Position numbers and translations under genes: made by a program. Below the pieces are notes generated by a model. The model did not search any database and was not told the DNA's origin. It worked only from the letters and a program-made list of their open reading frames with translations. Below are positions 1 through 11,514 of a stretch of DNA of 64,000 bases, one piece after another. Source of the DNA: Diphasiastrum complanatum. Lineage: Eukaryota > Streptophyta > Lycopodiopsida > Lycopodiales > Lycopodiaceae. Location of the stretch: positions 12,071,939 through 12,135,938 of the forward strand of contig CM055102.1 of NCBI GenBank assembly GCA_029204225.1, written 5' to 3'. Every line of letters starts with the position of its first letter. The first letter of the stretch is position 1.

Positions 1-409
1 TAGCTCCCACATGTCGGATAAAAGGGAGTATTTTTCTCAACTCACACCTTATGTAGGACCTATAAAGTCCATTTTTACAGCAAATGATCATGAATGTAAA
101 GTTGAAGGTGTGGGATCCATTACCTTATGCTTAGGATCCTCCAAGAAGTCTAAGATAGATGGTGTTCTCTTCATTCCTAGCATCACTAAGGATTTGCTTA
201 GTGTTGGCCAACTTTTAGATCATGGTTTCATTGTGGAGTTCTATACTAATGTATGCAACATCAAGAAGAATGGGAAGATCATAGCAAGAGGAAGAAGGTT
301 TGGGAGGTTGTTTAAGCTTGATGCTTTTGTTGATCCTAACCAGTTTGTGATAGTAGCCAAGGAGGACAAGATGACCACAAACGATTTGTGGCACAAGAGG
401 CTTGGTCAC
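1..409 (+). pseudogene. Old copia polyprotein fragment (protease end to GAG-pre-integrase), left half
   Basis: The frame is open from the left edge. It starts at the end of a copia protease signature (SSHM) and runs through the protease C-terminal half (LFIPSITKDLLSVGQLLDHG, typical of copia) to LWHKRLGH, the opening of the GAG-pre-integrase zinc region. The reading then stops making sense because an LTR begins at base 410; codons after that are LTR sequence. The other half of this gene resumes at 12924, directly after the target-site duplicate. It is therefore the host into which the 12.5-kb element inserted. No retroviral-type start is visible; the true N-terminus lies outside the window. 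Confidence 0.85.
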
Positions 410-1100
410 TGTGAAAAATTGCCTACATTGGCAAATCTAGCCATGTAGAATATTGTACATTTTGTCAATATTGTTTGTTGGTTACTTGAATGGCCAAAGT
501 GCCACTTGTACATACACACCTAAAGTAGGTTACCACGAGTCAAGAGGAGTGGTTGTGTCTATTTGGTAGTGATTCCTACTTTGTAGGATCTAGACCATGA
601 TTTATGATGAGATTTGTACCTACCATGCACCTACCAAGCATGACTCTTGGATCTAGACTAGGGTTTTCACATTAGGGCAAGAAAGTGGAGTCTACTTCCT
701 TATTACATGCTGGATTTTCACCTAACTTTGCAAAGGAAGTGTGTTTTACTATGTATTTCCATTCTCCATAGTGAGAAGATAGAAACTTTTTGGAGCCTCA
801 AGGAGAAACTCGAGTTTCCTCTCATTGTATGGTGATTACTCTATTTTTCCAATGAAACCCAGCTTTGGCACTTTGTAAACACTGTCTACAGGCCGTATTA
901 CAGCCTTATTTCCACACGTGTGGAGTTGGATTAGACTATTTGATCAATGCTTTGATTGTCTCTACTTGTTTCCTATCAAGCTGCTAAACTAGATCTTGTT
1001 TTCTGATGACTAGTTTCTGATAGATTGTTTAACAAGCATACAATCACCTTGTGGATCATTCAAAGATCCATTTATGGTTCTTAGTACTGTACTTTTCACA
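410..1100 (+). repeat. 5' LTR of the 410-12923 copia
   Basis: It begins TGTGAAAAATTGCC and ends ACTTTTCACA, immediately followed by a PBS. It matches 12233-12923 over its whole length. A perfect CCACACGTGTGG palindrome (G-box core CACGTG) lies at 912-923. The family is also present at 40031-40700 on the other strand. Confidence 0.93.
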
Positions 1101-1113
1101 TGGTATCAGAGCC
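1101..1113 (+). other. Primer binding site
   Basis: TGGTATCAGAGCC abuts the 5' LTR without a spacer. It is the usual plant copia complement of the 3' end of initiator-methionine tRNA. Confidence 0.9.
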
Positions 1114-1732
1114 AAGTACAAGGCCATTGATCTGTGTTTGAATCTAATCCAATTTTAGCAGGTTTTGGTGCAAAAAGCTAGTATTGGAAGGGCGAGCTGG
1201 TATCCAGGTTTTGGTGAGGGGATTTGATCCCAAACTTTTTCAGGATCAAAATCCGTACTGTTCACACGTGTGGGCATCTCTGAAACAGCATTTAATAACC
1301 CATATTCATTGGATCATAGAAAATTCATATGGTGTCAGTTTGATGTAATTTTTGGTGCAAATCCTAGGATAAGCTACCAAGATCACTTGCCATTGATTAG
1401 TTTTGAATTTGTTTCATGAAAACTAATTAATCTAGGCTGATTTCAGACCTTCTTAAAGTGGAAACCAGTTCTTGAAAGTACATCAAAGTGAATGAGAGAG
1501 ATAGAGTCAGTTTTTTGTCCAAGAATAGCCAAGATTGGCAAGATTTGCTTGAGTGTAGTTTTCATCTCATCTTATCTTCATTCCAGCTTGTGAGGGAGTG
1601 ATAGAACTGTGATTACAAATCCATCTGTTGGATTAGAAGTCAACATTTGAGTGAAACACTGCAAGTTTGAAACCTTTGTGAGTTTCAGGTCCAAACAAAT
1701 CTATATCTTGTGTGTAGAATCTTGCTAGTAAG
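1114..1732 (+). other. Untranslated leader of the 410-12923 copia
   Basis: No ORF here looks coding. The leader carries a second TCACACGTGTGG palindrome at 1262-1273. A related leader is found inverted at 39407-40018, which supports its identity as element sequence rather than host DNA. Confidence 0.75.
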
Positions 1733-1753
1733 ATGGGATCAGTGGGAGCCTAC
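1733..1753 (+). pseudogene. First seven codons of the second-layer copia gag
   Basis: ATG at 1733 opens MGSVGAY. The frame is cut by the nested element at 1754 and resumes at 8281 (LLEASERLNSTN). The join is supported by an independent copy on the - strand at 39406, which begins MGSIGAYLLEASERL without interruption. This fixes both the start codon and the insertion point. Confidence 0.9.
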
Positions 1754-2407
1754 TGTGAAAATTGTCAACATTTCCTAGCTAGTTTGAGGCCTAAATTGGC
1801 AATTTTTGTACATAGTTTTGGATCTAACCTTTCACACGTGTGAAAGAGACCTAGATACTTTTATTCTAGTATATATTTCATGTTGAAGAAGTCTCAAACT
1901 TCGGGACCTTCTAAATGACACTAAAATCATGTTATTTGGACATATAGGCCAAAATTGGCTATTTTAGGTTACTGGTGTCCTAAAATTGGGTCCTAAGTTC
2001 TAGAGAGAGGAGAGAGAGTCATCTCTCTCACCTATATTAGGCTGAAATTCGTGGAGAACAGGTTGGAGAAACCTTTTGTATGCTTCATTGAGATCAATAG
2101 ATCATTGTCATTGTTTCTTCCTCCATTGAGAGCATTGTTGTGTGTATTGTCTTCAAGCTATTGTGTATGATCTTAGGTGCTTTCCAAAAGTGATAGGCTG
2201 ATGTATTATGGACTGTATAATGCTATTTTGGGCCGCACTTGATGTTTATGGAAGTTTCCATTTGTAATAAATGCTTTTTGATCAAGTTCTTTGCATTCTA
2301 GGTAGCATAGAATGTGTTGCCAATTCCTAGCTTATGTAGTTTGGAGTGCAAGCATTCAAGCCAATGATCTTGGAGTTTAGATCCACTTAGGATCTGTATT
2401 TTTCACA
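1754..2407 (+). repeat. 5' LTR of the nested copia
   Basis: It begins TGTGAAAATTGTCAAC and ends TATTTTTCACA. The perfect 14-bp palindrome TTCACACGTGTGAA is at 1831-1844 (again at 7699-7712 in the 3' LTR). Confidence 0.93.
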
Positions 2408-2420
2408 TGGTATCAGAGCT
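2408..2420 (+). other. Primer binding site of the nested copia
   Basis: TGGTATCAGAGCT directly follows the LTR, with initiator-Met tRNA complementarity as in the outer element. Confidence 0.9.
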
Positions 2421-3579
2421 GGTTGGCTTCTATTTACAGTAAGTATTCCATTTTTGGTGATATTTGGATGTTTGATCAAGTTCTAGCATGATTTTGCATT
2501 GCTTTGTTGATCAAATCTTACTAACCTTTGTTTTGTGAGTTGAACTTGTGGATCAAAAGCATATTTCAGGTCTATTGAAGATCAGAGGCTGAAAAGAAAC
2601 TATTTTGGATCAGATCATAACACCTAATCATTTGTGATTGTGAGGCTTGTGCATATTCAATACTAACAATGTTCTTTTCAATCCTATTGTTGACAATCTC
2701 CATTCTTGGATGAACACTCTCCTTAAGTGGATGAAACTTCTCCTTAAGTGGATGACAAATGCTCTTTTGAGTGAGTTGTAATTCTCCTAAAGGCTGAGCA
2801 AAGCTCCCATTTGGATGAAAGATCCCCTTTTTTGGGTGAACATATTGTAAGCTCCATTGTGAAGAGCATATTGTAAAGATTGTCATCAATTTTGGCATAA
2901 ATTTTGGTGTACTTTGTTGAGCATGTAAGTAACTCTCCTTATGTAATTTGATTGGAGCATTTGCTGGAAGGTGTTAACCATTATGCAAGTGTGTTTTCAG
3001 GTTCTTAACAAGTTGAGGAACATTCTCATGTGAAGTGATCTTAGATCTACATCTAAACACCAAGATTTGACAAGATAGTGAAGCTAGTCTTGTGATTCAC
3101 TAAGTGTGCTCATTCATTCACCTCTAAATCTTGTATTTATCACTTGCTGGAGTTTATAAACTTTTAGAAGTGTGGTTTACATGTGGTTTTACAGGTTGAA
3201 TCAATATCTTAGTGTGTTGATCATATGTTGATCAAGTTTGTTCATTACTAGGTAATCTTAGCATCCTAGTTTTGGGTATTTTCTAAGAATGCAAGTAACT
3301 CTTCACACCATAACTTGATTTGGTCACTTGCTGGAAAGTTTGAGAGCTTAAGCAAGAGTGTGTTCAGGTTGGTTTGATTTTGTAATCCATTCTTAGTGTG
3401 TGCAAAGTGTTGCATGTGTTTCAATCTTCCTTTCTATGCTTGGAAACCATCTAGGTTCAAGATAGAAGTGTTTTAGGGTCCTAAATCTTCATAGATCTCT
3501 TTATCTATCATTTGTTGAGAGAAAAGTGAGTGCTAAGTGCTTTAGGACAGAACCTAAAAGTTGAAGAAACATTAGAATC
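2421..3579 (+). other. Long leader of the nested copia with degenerate internal repeats
   Basis: There is no convincing ORF. Two kinds of short degenerate repeat are visible. One is a series around CTCCTTAAGTGGATGAA at about 2700-2830. The other is a looser unit containing CACTTGCTGGAG or TTTGCTGGAAGG at about 2951, 3141 and 3321. The small antisense ORF here only mirrors the first repeat and is not taken as a gene. Confidence 0.6.
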
Positions 3580-6500
3580 ATGGCTTCCAATGGTGGGATC
3601 ATGCTAGAGTCTAGTGAAAGGTTGAGTTCATCAAACTACTCTACTTGGAAAGTGAGGATGGAGTCCTTACTTGAGTTGAATGAACTCATGGACATAGTTG
3701 CAGAAATTGAAGAGAGACCTCTCACACTTCAAGAGCAACAAAGGTTTGATAAGAAGGCCAAAAGGGCTCTTCATATCATTAAAATGAATGTTACAAATGA
3801 ACTTCTCAAGGAAGTTGGAAAGTGTCAAAGTGCAAGTGAGGCATGGAATGCCTTAAAGAAGCTCTTTGAATCAAAGTCCACATCTAGGGTATTGACCCTA
3901 AGGAGACAAATATTTTCTAGTAGGCAAAGAGAGGGTGAAAGTGGTCATTCATTTATCTTGAGAGTTAAGTCCCTAAGTGATGATTTAGCATGCATTGATG
4001 AGAACATAAAAGATGGTGAAATAGTCCAAGTTATGTTGAATGGTTTGCTAAATGAACATGCTAACCTTGTGCAAAGTTTTGCCATTCAAAGAGTCTTGCC
4101 AAGTGTGGTTGACTTGCAAGAAATCTTATTGGCTGAAGAACATAGGTTGCAATCAAAGCTTGATGGTGCATCCTTGCAAGGTGGAGGTGAAGAGGCTTTC
4201 TTCACAAAAGGCAAATTCAAGGGCAAAGGTAAAGGCAAAGGGAAATGGTCCAAAGGTGGTAACTTTGATCATGATGATCACTCTTCCTCTTCCTCTTCTA
4301 CTAAGAACAATAAGTCAAAGTTCAAGTGCTTTTATTGTGGGATAAAAGGTCATTTTGCAAATGAATGTTATAAGAAGAAAAGAGAGCAAGGAGAGAGGCA
4401 AGGAAATCTTACAATAGATGAGGAAGAACATAACACATGTGAATCACTTGTTATGACTTCAAGTTTGTTAGCCAACATAGATGATAATGATCCTTGGTGG
4501 ATTGATAGTGGAGCCTCATCTCACATGACAAGACATAAGGAATACTTTACATCCTTATTGTCTTATGAGGGAGAAGGTAACATCATCTACACTGCAAATG
4601 ATGGTCAATGTGACATCAAAGGCATAGGCACTATTCCTATTTCCCTTTCAACAAATAGGAAAGCAAATCTTGAAAATGTTTTGTACATTCCTTCAATCAC
4701 TAAGAATTTGCTTAGTGTAAGTCAAATGATTGACAAAGGACTTGATGTGGAGTTCATTGGAGATGCATGTTTGATAAGTAAATGTGGATCCTTGATTGCT
4801 CAAGGTAGGAGGCATGGTAAACTTTTCAAGCTTGATGCATGTGTGATCTCTAATCATGAAGGATGTATGGCTAGGGAGCAATTGACAAACCAAGAAGTTT
4901 GGCACAAGAGGTTGGGCCATCCCAACTTCAAATCTTTGGAGGTAATGGCAAAGAAAGAGCTTGTTCTTGGTCTCCCTAAAAGTCTTGTTGCAAACAATAG
5001 TGTTTGTGAACATTGTGCCTTGTCCAAATCTCATAGACTTGCTTATTCTAGATCTACTTCTAGATCTAAAGAAGCTTTTCAACTTGTGCATTCTGATATT
5101 CATTCTTCTAGTACAACTAGCAATGGTGGGGCAAAGATGTATGCAACTTTCATTGATGACTTTAGTAGGTATACTTGGATCTATCTTCTTAAAAGTAAGG
5201 ATGAAGTGTTTGCTGCATTTGTCAAGTTCAAGAATGAAATGGAAAACCAATTCAATACAAAGATCAAATGCTTAAGATCTGATAATGGAGGGGAATACAC
5301 CTCAAATAGGTTCAAAGACTTTTGTATAGCACATGGGATTAAGAGGGAGATGTCTAGTCCTAGGACTCCACAACAGAATGGAGTGGCCGAGAGGAAGAAT
5401 AGAACCCTTTGTGAATGTGCCAAGGCAATGAGACTACATGCTAATCTTGCTAAGTCTTTTTGGGGGGAAGCTTTAGCATGTGCTAAATATCTATGTAATA
5501 GATGGACAAGTGCTTCCTTGGATGGTAAAACTCCTCATGAGGTTCTTTATGGTAGAAGGCCGAGTGTCAAGCATTGTAGGATCTTTGGATGTACATGTTT
5601 TGTCAATATCACACTTGATGATAGAACTAAAGAAGATCCTTCATCAAAGAAGGGTGTGTTTGTTGGCTATAGTGAAGTAAGCAAGGCTTACAAAGTGTAC
5701 ATTCCTTCTACAAAGAAAGTTGTCATAAGTAGGGATGTCATCTTTCATGAAGAGAATGTTTCCAATGTTGTTGATGTTGATGTTGATGTGCCTACTAATC
5801 ATCATGATGTGCAAGATGTCTTGGATGAAGATGGAGATGCCACTCCAAAGCAAACTTCAAGGAAGACTCAAAGGCAAAGGGCTAAGCCATCAAGGCTAAC
5901 CTATGATGAAAAAGGAAAGCAAGTGGTGGACAACTCTAACTTTGCTTTTCTTACCTCTTTTGATGAACCAACTTGTGTAGGTGAAGCAATTCAAAAGAAG
6001 GAATGGATCCAAGCCATGGATCATGAGCATCAAGCACTCATCAAAAGCAACACATGGAGGTTGGTAAAGCTTCCAAAGGACAAGAAGGCAATTGGTTGTA
6101 AGTGGATCTTCAAGATCAAGACAAATCAAGATGGATCAATCAACAAGTACAAGGCAAGGTTGGTGGCAAAGGGGTATGCTCAAGAATATGGTATTGACTA
6201 TGATGAGACCTTTGCACCCGTGGCAAAGATGGTAACTATTCGAATCCTAATCTCTCTTGCAACTCTTTATGATTGGGATATGTGGCAAATGGATGTTACT
6301 AATGCCTTCTTGAATGGTGATCTTGAAGAAGATATTTACATGGAGCAACTCAAGTGGCAATTTCTTCAAGGCAAGGAAGATCTCGTTGAGGTTTGGTTTG
6401 AGCTCAAATGGGCTGGTTTTATTAGGTTTGATACTCAACTTCATCTACTCTACTTCATGTTGGATAGAAGTGTAGAAATCTATCTTTTGGTTTATGATGG

Positions 6501-7608
6501 TGACATTGTTTTCACTAACTATAGTGAAAGGTTGAAATCAAGCAATGATGAGATCTTGTGGGATGTTAATCATGTGTTTGAGAGGGAGTATCTTCAGAGG
6601 TTCAGATCTGAAGATGTTTATAAATGCAAAGTCCTTGATGTTTTATTGGAAGATCAAGATGTTGATCTTGAATTGCTTCATCAACACCAAGAGGCAAGTA
6701 GCAATTGGAAGCTAGTCAAAAGCATGAAAGGGGAGCCACATGGGCAAAGCATCTTGGATCTGTTTTTACAGGTCCTTGAAGGTTCAAGTAAGGTTCTTGG
6801 AGCAGCAAGGAAGTGTCCTTTTACTCTACCTTACTTGTTTAATCTCATGTATGAACATTGTCATGTCAATGTGTTGGAATTGTCAAAATTCAATGAAACT
6901 AGTTCCACAGTTTTGCATCTTTTGGATCTTGGAGATGGAATAGTTATCATTGCTGGTTTTTATGATCAAGTACATGCATTCATTCAAATCTCAAAAGATA
7001 TGGAAGTGGTCAATATGTTTACTTTTGAGCAAAGTTCAAGATCTAGCATCCTAGTGTTGGCAAATTGGCAAATTGTTGACAATGTAGGATCAAGCGTTAT
7101 ATGCAAATCTTGTGGAGATACTTCAAGTATTTCAAGTTCAGGTTTTGCTCATTCAAATGGAACAGAGAACACATCATTTTGGCATTCATTCACTCAAGGG
7201 CTTTCGTGGATTGGAGATCTACAAAGGCAAGGTGGTGATGGAGGTTCATTCATGGAGATACATGGTGCATTCACTATGGGCATAGTGGAATGTGGACGAG
7301 GCATGCAAACACCTGTTGGTTACTTTCACTTACAACTTGTTTGCTGCTGTTTTACAGAGAACTCAAAGGTGGATACATGGAGGAATCCTTTCATTGTTAT
7401 TCTATGTTCTTTTACATGTATCTTGTTCACCATTCTATGTAAAATTGATGTAAGAAATAGTGAAGCATCCTATATGGGCACTATTATCTATATCAATTAT
7501 GTTGTACTTCATATTGTACATATTAGAACACTTGAAAAGAGATCTATCATCATGATGGAGATCATTCTTAGGTTGGAGCAAAGTAGTGTTGTAAAACTAG
7601 CAAGTTAA
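3580..7608 (+). CDS. Copia Gag-protease-integrase polyprotein with degenerate RT and a novel C-terminal part
   Basis: This is one uninterrupted frame of 1342 codons. In order I see: Gag (residues ~1-230); a CCHC knuckle CFYCGIKGHFANEC (~249); a protease active site WWIDSGASSH (~306); GAG-pre-integrase WHKRLGHPN (~441); an integrase core with HSDIH, SDNGGEY and a downstream glutamate (~503-605); and the RT N-terminal half through AFLNGDLEEDIYM (~808-922). The expected SLYGLKQAPR box is then missing. The catalytic YVDD position reads YDGD (~972). About 370 further codons bear no RNase H motifs (no SSTESEY, no SKHIEIRYH). Usual copia polyproteins end in RNase H. The open frame despite loss of RT/RNase H suggests a non-autonomous element still encoding Gag, protease and integrase. 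The start is the first ATG after the leader and matches the related gag starts in this window. Confidence 0.88.
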   Translation: MASNGGIMLESSERLSSSNYSTWKVRMESLLELNELMDIVAEIEERPLTLQEQQRFDKKAKRALHIIKMNVTNELLKEVGKCQSASEAWNALKKLFESKSTSRVLTLRRQIFSSRQREGESGHSFILRVKSLSDDLACIDENIKDGEIVQVMLNGLLNEHANLVQSFAIQRVLPSVVDLQEILLAEEHRLQSKLDGASLQGGGEEAFFTKGKFKGKGKGKGKWSKGGNFDHDDHSSSSSSTKNNKSKFKCFYCGIKGHFANECYKKKREQGERQGNLTIDEEEHNTCESLVMTSSLLANIDDNDPWWIDSGASSHMTRHKEYFTSLLSYEGEGNIIYTANDGQCDIKGIGTIPISLSTNRKANLENVLYIPSITKNLLSVSQMIDKGLDVEFIGDACLISKCGSLIAQGRRHGKLFKLDACVISNHEGCMAREQLTNQEVWHKRLGHPNFKSLEVMAKKELVLGLPKSLVANNSVCEHCALSKSHRLAYSRSTSRSKEAFQLVHSDIHSSSTTSNGGAKMYATFIDDFSRYTWIYLLKSKDEVFAAFVKFKNEMENQFNTKIKCLRSDNGGEYTSNRFKDFCIAHGIKREMSSPRTPQQNGVAERKNRTLCECAKAMRLHANLAKSFWGEALACAKYLCNRWTSASLDGKTPHEVLYGRRPSVKHCRIFGCTCFVNITLDDRTKEDPSSKKGVFVGYSEVSKAYKVYIPSTKKVVISRDVIFHEENVSNVVDVDVDVPTNHHDVQDVLDEDGDATPKQTSRKTQRQRAKPSRLTYDEKGKQVVDNSNFAFLTSFDEPTCVGEAIQKKEWIQAMDHEHQALIKSNTWRLVKLPKDKKAIGCKWIFKIKTNQDGSINKYKARLVAKGYAQEYGIDYDETFAPVAKMVTIRILISLATLYDWDMWQMDVTNAFLNGDLEEDIYMEQLKWQFLQGKEDLVEVWFELKWAGFIRFDTQLHLLYFMLDRSVEIYLLVYDGDIVFTNYSERLKSSNDEILWDVNHVFEREYLQRFRSEDVYKCKVLDVLLEDQDVDLELLHQHQEASSNWKLVKSMKGEPHGQSILDLFLQVLEGSSKVLGAARKCPFTLPYLFNLMYEHCHVNVLELSKFNETSSTVLHLLDLGDGIVIIAGFYDQVHAFIQISKDMEVVNMFTFEQSSRSSILVLANWQIVDNVGSSVICKSCGDTSSISSSGFAHSNGTENTSFWHSFTQGLSWIGDLQRQGGDGGSFMEIHGAFTMGIVECGRGMQTPVGYFHLQLVCCCFTENSKVDTWRNPFIVILCSFTCILFTILCKIDVRNSEASYMGTIIYINYVVLHIVHIRTLEKRSIIMMEIILRLEQSSVVKLAS

Positions 7609-7611
7609 GTT

Positions 7612-7621
7612 GAAGAGGGAG
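7612..7621 (+). other. Polypurine tract of the nested copia
   Basis: GAAGAGGGAG abuts the TG of the 3' LTR. Confidence 0.8.
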
Positions 7622-8275
7622 TGTGAAAATTGTCAACATTTCCTAGCTAGTTTGAGGCCTAAATTGGCAATTTTTGTACATAGTTTTGGATCTAACCTTT
7701 CACACGTGTGAAAGAGACCTAGATACTTTTATTCTAGTATATATTTCATGTTGAAGAAGTCTCAAACTTCGGGACCTTCTAAATGACACTAAAATCATGT
7801 TATTTGGACATATAGGCCAAAATTGGCTATTTTAGGTTACTGGTGTCCTAAAATTGGGTCCTAAGTTCTAGAGAGAGGAGAGAGAGTCATCTCTCTCACC
7901 TATATTAGGCTGAAATTTGTGGAGAACAGGTTGGAGAAACCTTTTGTATGCTTCATTGAGATCAATAGATCATTGTCATTGTTTCTTCCTCCATTGAGAG
8001 CATTGTTGTGTGTATTGTCTTCAAGCTATTGTGTATGATCTTAGGTGCTTTCCAAAAGTGATAGGCTGATGTATTATGGACTGTATAATGCTATTTTGGG
8101 CCGCACTTGATGTTTATGGAAGTTTCCATTTGTGATAAATGCTTTTTGATCAAGTTCTTTGCATTCTAGGTAGCATAGAATGTGTTGCCAATTCCTAGCT
8201 TATGTAGTTTGGAGTGCAAGCATTCAAGCCAATGATCTTGGAGTTTAGATCCACTTAGGATCTGTATTTTTCACA
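7622..8275 (+). repeat. 3' LTR of the nested copia
   Basis: Same length as 1754-2407 and nearly identical to it; ends TTTTTCACA and is followed by the CCTAC duplicate. Confidence 0.93.
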
Positions 8276-11200
8276 CCTACCTTCTAGAAGCTAGTGAGAG
8301 GTTAAATTCTACCAATTATGCTATTTGGAAAGTGAGGATGGAGTCACTAATGGTGCTCCAGGATCTTTATGAGTTTCTAATAGATGATGAAGATGAACCT
8401 CTAGGTGCACAGGAATTAGTGAGATACAAGAAGAGGTCTAGGCTTGCACTTCACTGTATTAAGATGAATGTAAGCAATGATCTTTTAAGGGAAGTATCAT
8501 CATGTAAGAGTGCTAAAGAGGCTTGGGAATCTTTAAAATCTATCTATGAGTCTAGTAACACTTCGAGGGTTCTCATGCTTAGGAACCAGATTCTACAAAG
8601 CATGAAGAGGAGTGATGAGAATGCACAAGATTATGTGCTAAGAATCAAGTCTCTTAATAGGGAGTTAGCTTCCATTGGAGAGAAGATTCAAGATAGTGAG
8701 CTTGTGCAGATTGTCCTAAATGGTCTAGGGAGTGGCTTTACAAATTTGGTCCAAAGCTTTGCAATCCAAGACACTTTGCCTACTATAGAAAAGCTACACA
8801 GTGTATTAGTAGCTGAAGAGTGTAGGATGTTGCATACCAATGCAAGAATGAATGCTATTTCTCTGCAGGATGGTGATGAGAAAGCTAATTTCTCATTTAA
8901 AAGCAAGAAGAAGACCAATGGCAAGAAGAAGCACTTCAAGGAGACCAAGGAGGAGGATGAGGCTTCAAGCTCAAAGGGCAAGATCAAAGACAAGTCCAAG
9001 TACAAATGTTTTTTCTGTGGAAAGAAAGGACACTTTGCATCAGAATGTCTCAAGAAGAAGAAGGCACAAGAGAGCAAACAAAGCAACATTGCACATCAGG
9101 AGGAAGAGGAGGATGAAGAGTCATCCCTGAGGGTTTCCAACAAACCACCATCATCCAAGAACAACACCAATGATTCTTGGTGGATTGATAGTGGGGCAAG
9201 TTCCCACATGACATATCAAAAGGACATATTCTCCACCTTACTTTCTTACAATGACTTACATAGATCAATCTATACTGCAAGTAGTCAAGAATGTAAGATA
9301 AGTGGAATAGGAACAATTCCCTTGTATGTGGGATCATCCAAAAGGATGAATCTAGATAATGTTCTTTATGTTCCTAAGTTAACCAAGAATTTGCTTAGTG
9401 TTGGCCAGTTAATGGATAATGGCCTAGATGTACAATTTAAGCATGGAGTTTGTTCCATCCTTAGAAATGATGAATGTATAGCCAAAGGCTTTAAGAAAGG
9501 TAGATTGTTTAAGCTTGATGCTAATATTGCAGTGGAGAGTGTTAACTTGGCAAAGGTGGAGCTATCAAAGGTGGAACTGTGGCACAAAAGGTTGGGCCAC
9601 CCCAACTACAAAGCCATGGAATCTATGACTACAAAGGAGCTTGCAGTTGGACTCCCCAAGCATTTGTCAAAGTGTGGGAAGAGATGTGAAGCATGCAGCC
9701 TCTCAAAGGCTCACAAGCTACCCTTCTCAAGATCTACATCAAGATCAAACTCTCCTCTTGAACTCATCCATTTGGATGTTCATAGTTTTTCACATGAGTC
9801 TAATGGTGGTGCCAAGTACTATGTAATCTTCATTGATGACTATTCTAGATTTTGTTGGATGTACCTCTTGTCTAGCAAATCAATGGTGTTTGATTCTTTT
9901 GTAAAGTTCAAGACTTTGGTAGAAAATCAACTTAGTACCAAGATTAAGGTATTAAGGAGTGATAATGGAGGTGAATATGTCTCCAATAAGTTGATTGACT
10001 TTTGTATTTCTAATGGCATAAAGAGGGATTTGTCATGTCCATACACCCCTCAACAAAATGGAGTGAGTGAGAGAAGAAATAGATCTCTTTGTGAGTGTGC
10101 TAAGGCCTTAAGGCTAGATGATTCTCTATCCAAACCATTTTGGGGTGAAGCAATAACTTGTGCTAACTATTTGTGCAATAGATTGCCAAACCAAGCCATT
10201 GGAGGAATCACACCATTTGAAGCTCTATTTGGAGAGAAGCCCAATCTCAAAGATCTCAAAGTTTTTGGATCCACTTGCTATTTACACCAATCCTTGGATA
10301 AGAGAAGGAAGGATGATGCAACATCCATCAAAGGCATCTTTGTGGGATATGGTGAGAATAGCAAAGGTTATAGAGTCTTCAATCCCATCACTAGCAAGGT
10401 GATAGTGAGTAGGGATGTTATTTTTGACGAAGGACATGCTTGTGATTTGGATGATAATGCTACTAATCATCTTGATGCCAAGGATCATGCTAGGATGGAG
10501 GAGGAGCTTCCAAGTGAAGAAGAACTTGAGGATCCACCTCAAGATGCAAGAACTCCAAGAACTCCAAGAAGATCTACAAGGGCAAGATCCGAGCCATTGA
10601 GGCTCACCTATGATGGTCAAGGTGATCAAAGGGAAGGCTCATCATCTTTCACATCTTACACCTTTCTTACTTCAATGTTAGATGAGCCAACATGCTATGA
10701 AGATGCTTGTAAGTCTAAAAGTTGGATGGATGCTATGCAAGTAGAGTATGATGCTCTTATTGAGAATCATACTTGGGATCTTGTGGATCTTCCTCAAGGG
10801 AAGAAACCTCTTGATTGCAAGTGGGTGTTTAGATTGAAGTATAATCAAGATGGATCAATAAGCAAGCATAAAGCTAGGCTTGTTGCCAAAGGTTTTTTAC
10901 AAACCAAAGGCATTGACTATGATGAGACTTTTGCTCCTGTGGCTAAGCTTGTTACTATCAGGTTGATCATTAGTCTTGCTACAACCTTCAATTGGGAGCT
11001 ATTCCAACTTGACATCACAAATGCATTCCTCAATGGTTATTTGGAGGAAGAGATCTACATGAGGCAACCCGAGGGCTTCATCAAGGCAAAGCATGAAGGA
11101 AAGGTGTGTTTTTTGAAGAAGAGCCTTTATGGGCTCAAGCAAGCACCTAGAGCATGGTACTCTAGGCTAAACTCTTTTCTCATTTCCATCAATTTTGTAA

Positions 11201-11514
11201 TGAGTGCCTATGATCCATCATTGTATATAAGTTTTCATGATGGCATGATCATTATTCTTGTTTTGTATGTAGATGACATTATCTTGAGTGGTAATGATCT
11301 AGATGGAATTAGAGATGTAAAAATTGCTTTAGCAAAAGAGTTTAAGATGGTAGATCTCGGCCTATTGAGCTTCATTCTTGGAATAGAGGTTATTAGAGGA
11401 TGTGATTTTAGCTTCATTTGTCAATCTAAATATGCTACATCCATCCTAGATAGATTTGGAATGAAGAATTGTAAAGGCAATGGAGCAACATGTAAAAGCA
11501 TCTATTGGTTGTGA
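8276..11514 (+). pseudogene. Second-layer copia polyprotein, main part (Gag, PR, INT, RT)
   Basis: This continues the frame begun at 1733. Visible domains: Gag; CCHC (CFFCGKKGHFASEC, ~9007); protease WWIDSGASSHM (~9178); WHKRLGHPNYK (~9580); integrase with HLDVHS, SDNGGEY and GVSERRN (~9765-10080); the hinge RTPRRSTRARSEPLRL; and RT with CKWVFRLK, DETFAPVAK, AFLNGYLEEEIYM, SLYGLKQAPRAW and the intact YVDD box at 11266-11277. The frame ends early at 11514 because of a frameshift; the remaining RT thumb and RNase H lie in another frame starting near 11480. It has two clear lesions: the nested insertion in codon 7/8 and this shift. Otherwise it is well preserved. Confidence 0.92.

Larger units (their letters stand above)
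1754..8275 (+). mobile_element. Young Ty1/copia element nested in gag of the second-layer element; RT-defective
   Basis: Two 654-bp LTRs (1754-2407, 7622-8275) flank a 5.2-kb interior. The 5-bp duplication CCTAC is at 1749-1753 and 8276-8280. I see only two LTR differences (c/t in the sequence after GCTGAAATT, a/g in the TTTGTAATAAATG segment), so about 0.3 percent divergence, the youngest datable event in the window. PBS, PPT and one full-length ORF are all present, but RT lacks its central motifs and RNase H is absent, so it must have depended on enzymes from other elements if it moved in this form. Confidence 0.93.

Noticed and set aside
2572-2898. 108-codon - strand ORF in the nested copia leader (repeated HPLKE-like text)
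   Set aside because: The repeated peptide only mirrors short DNA repeats in an untranslated leader; no start context or family match.
4693-5250. 185-codon - strand ORF antisense to the copia integrase
   Set aside because: Shadow of the strong + strand polyprotein; no recognisable motifs.
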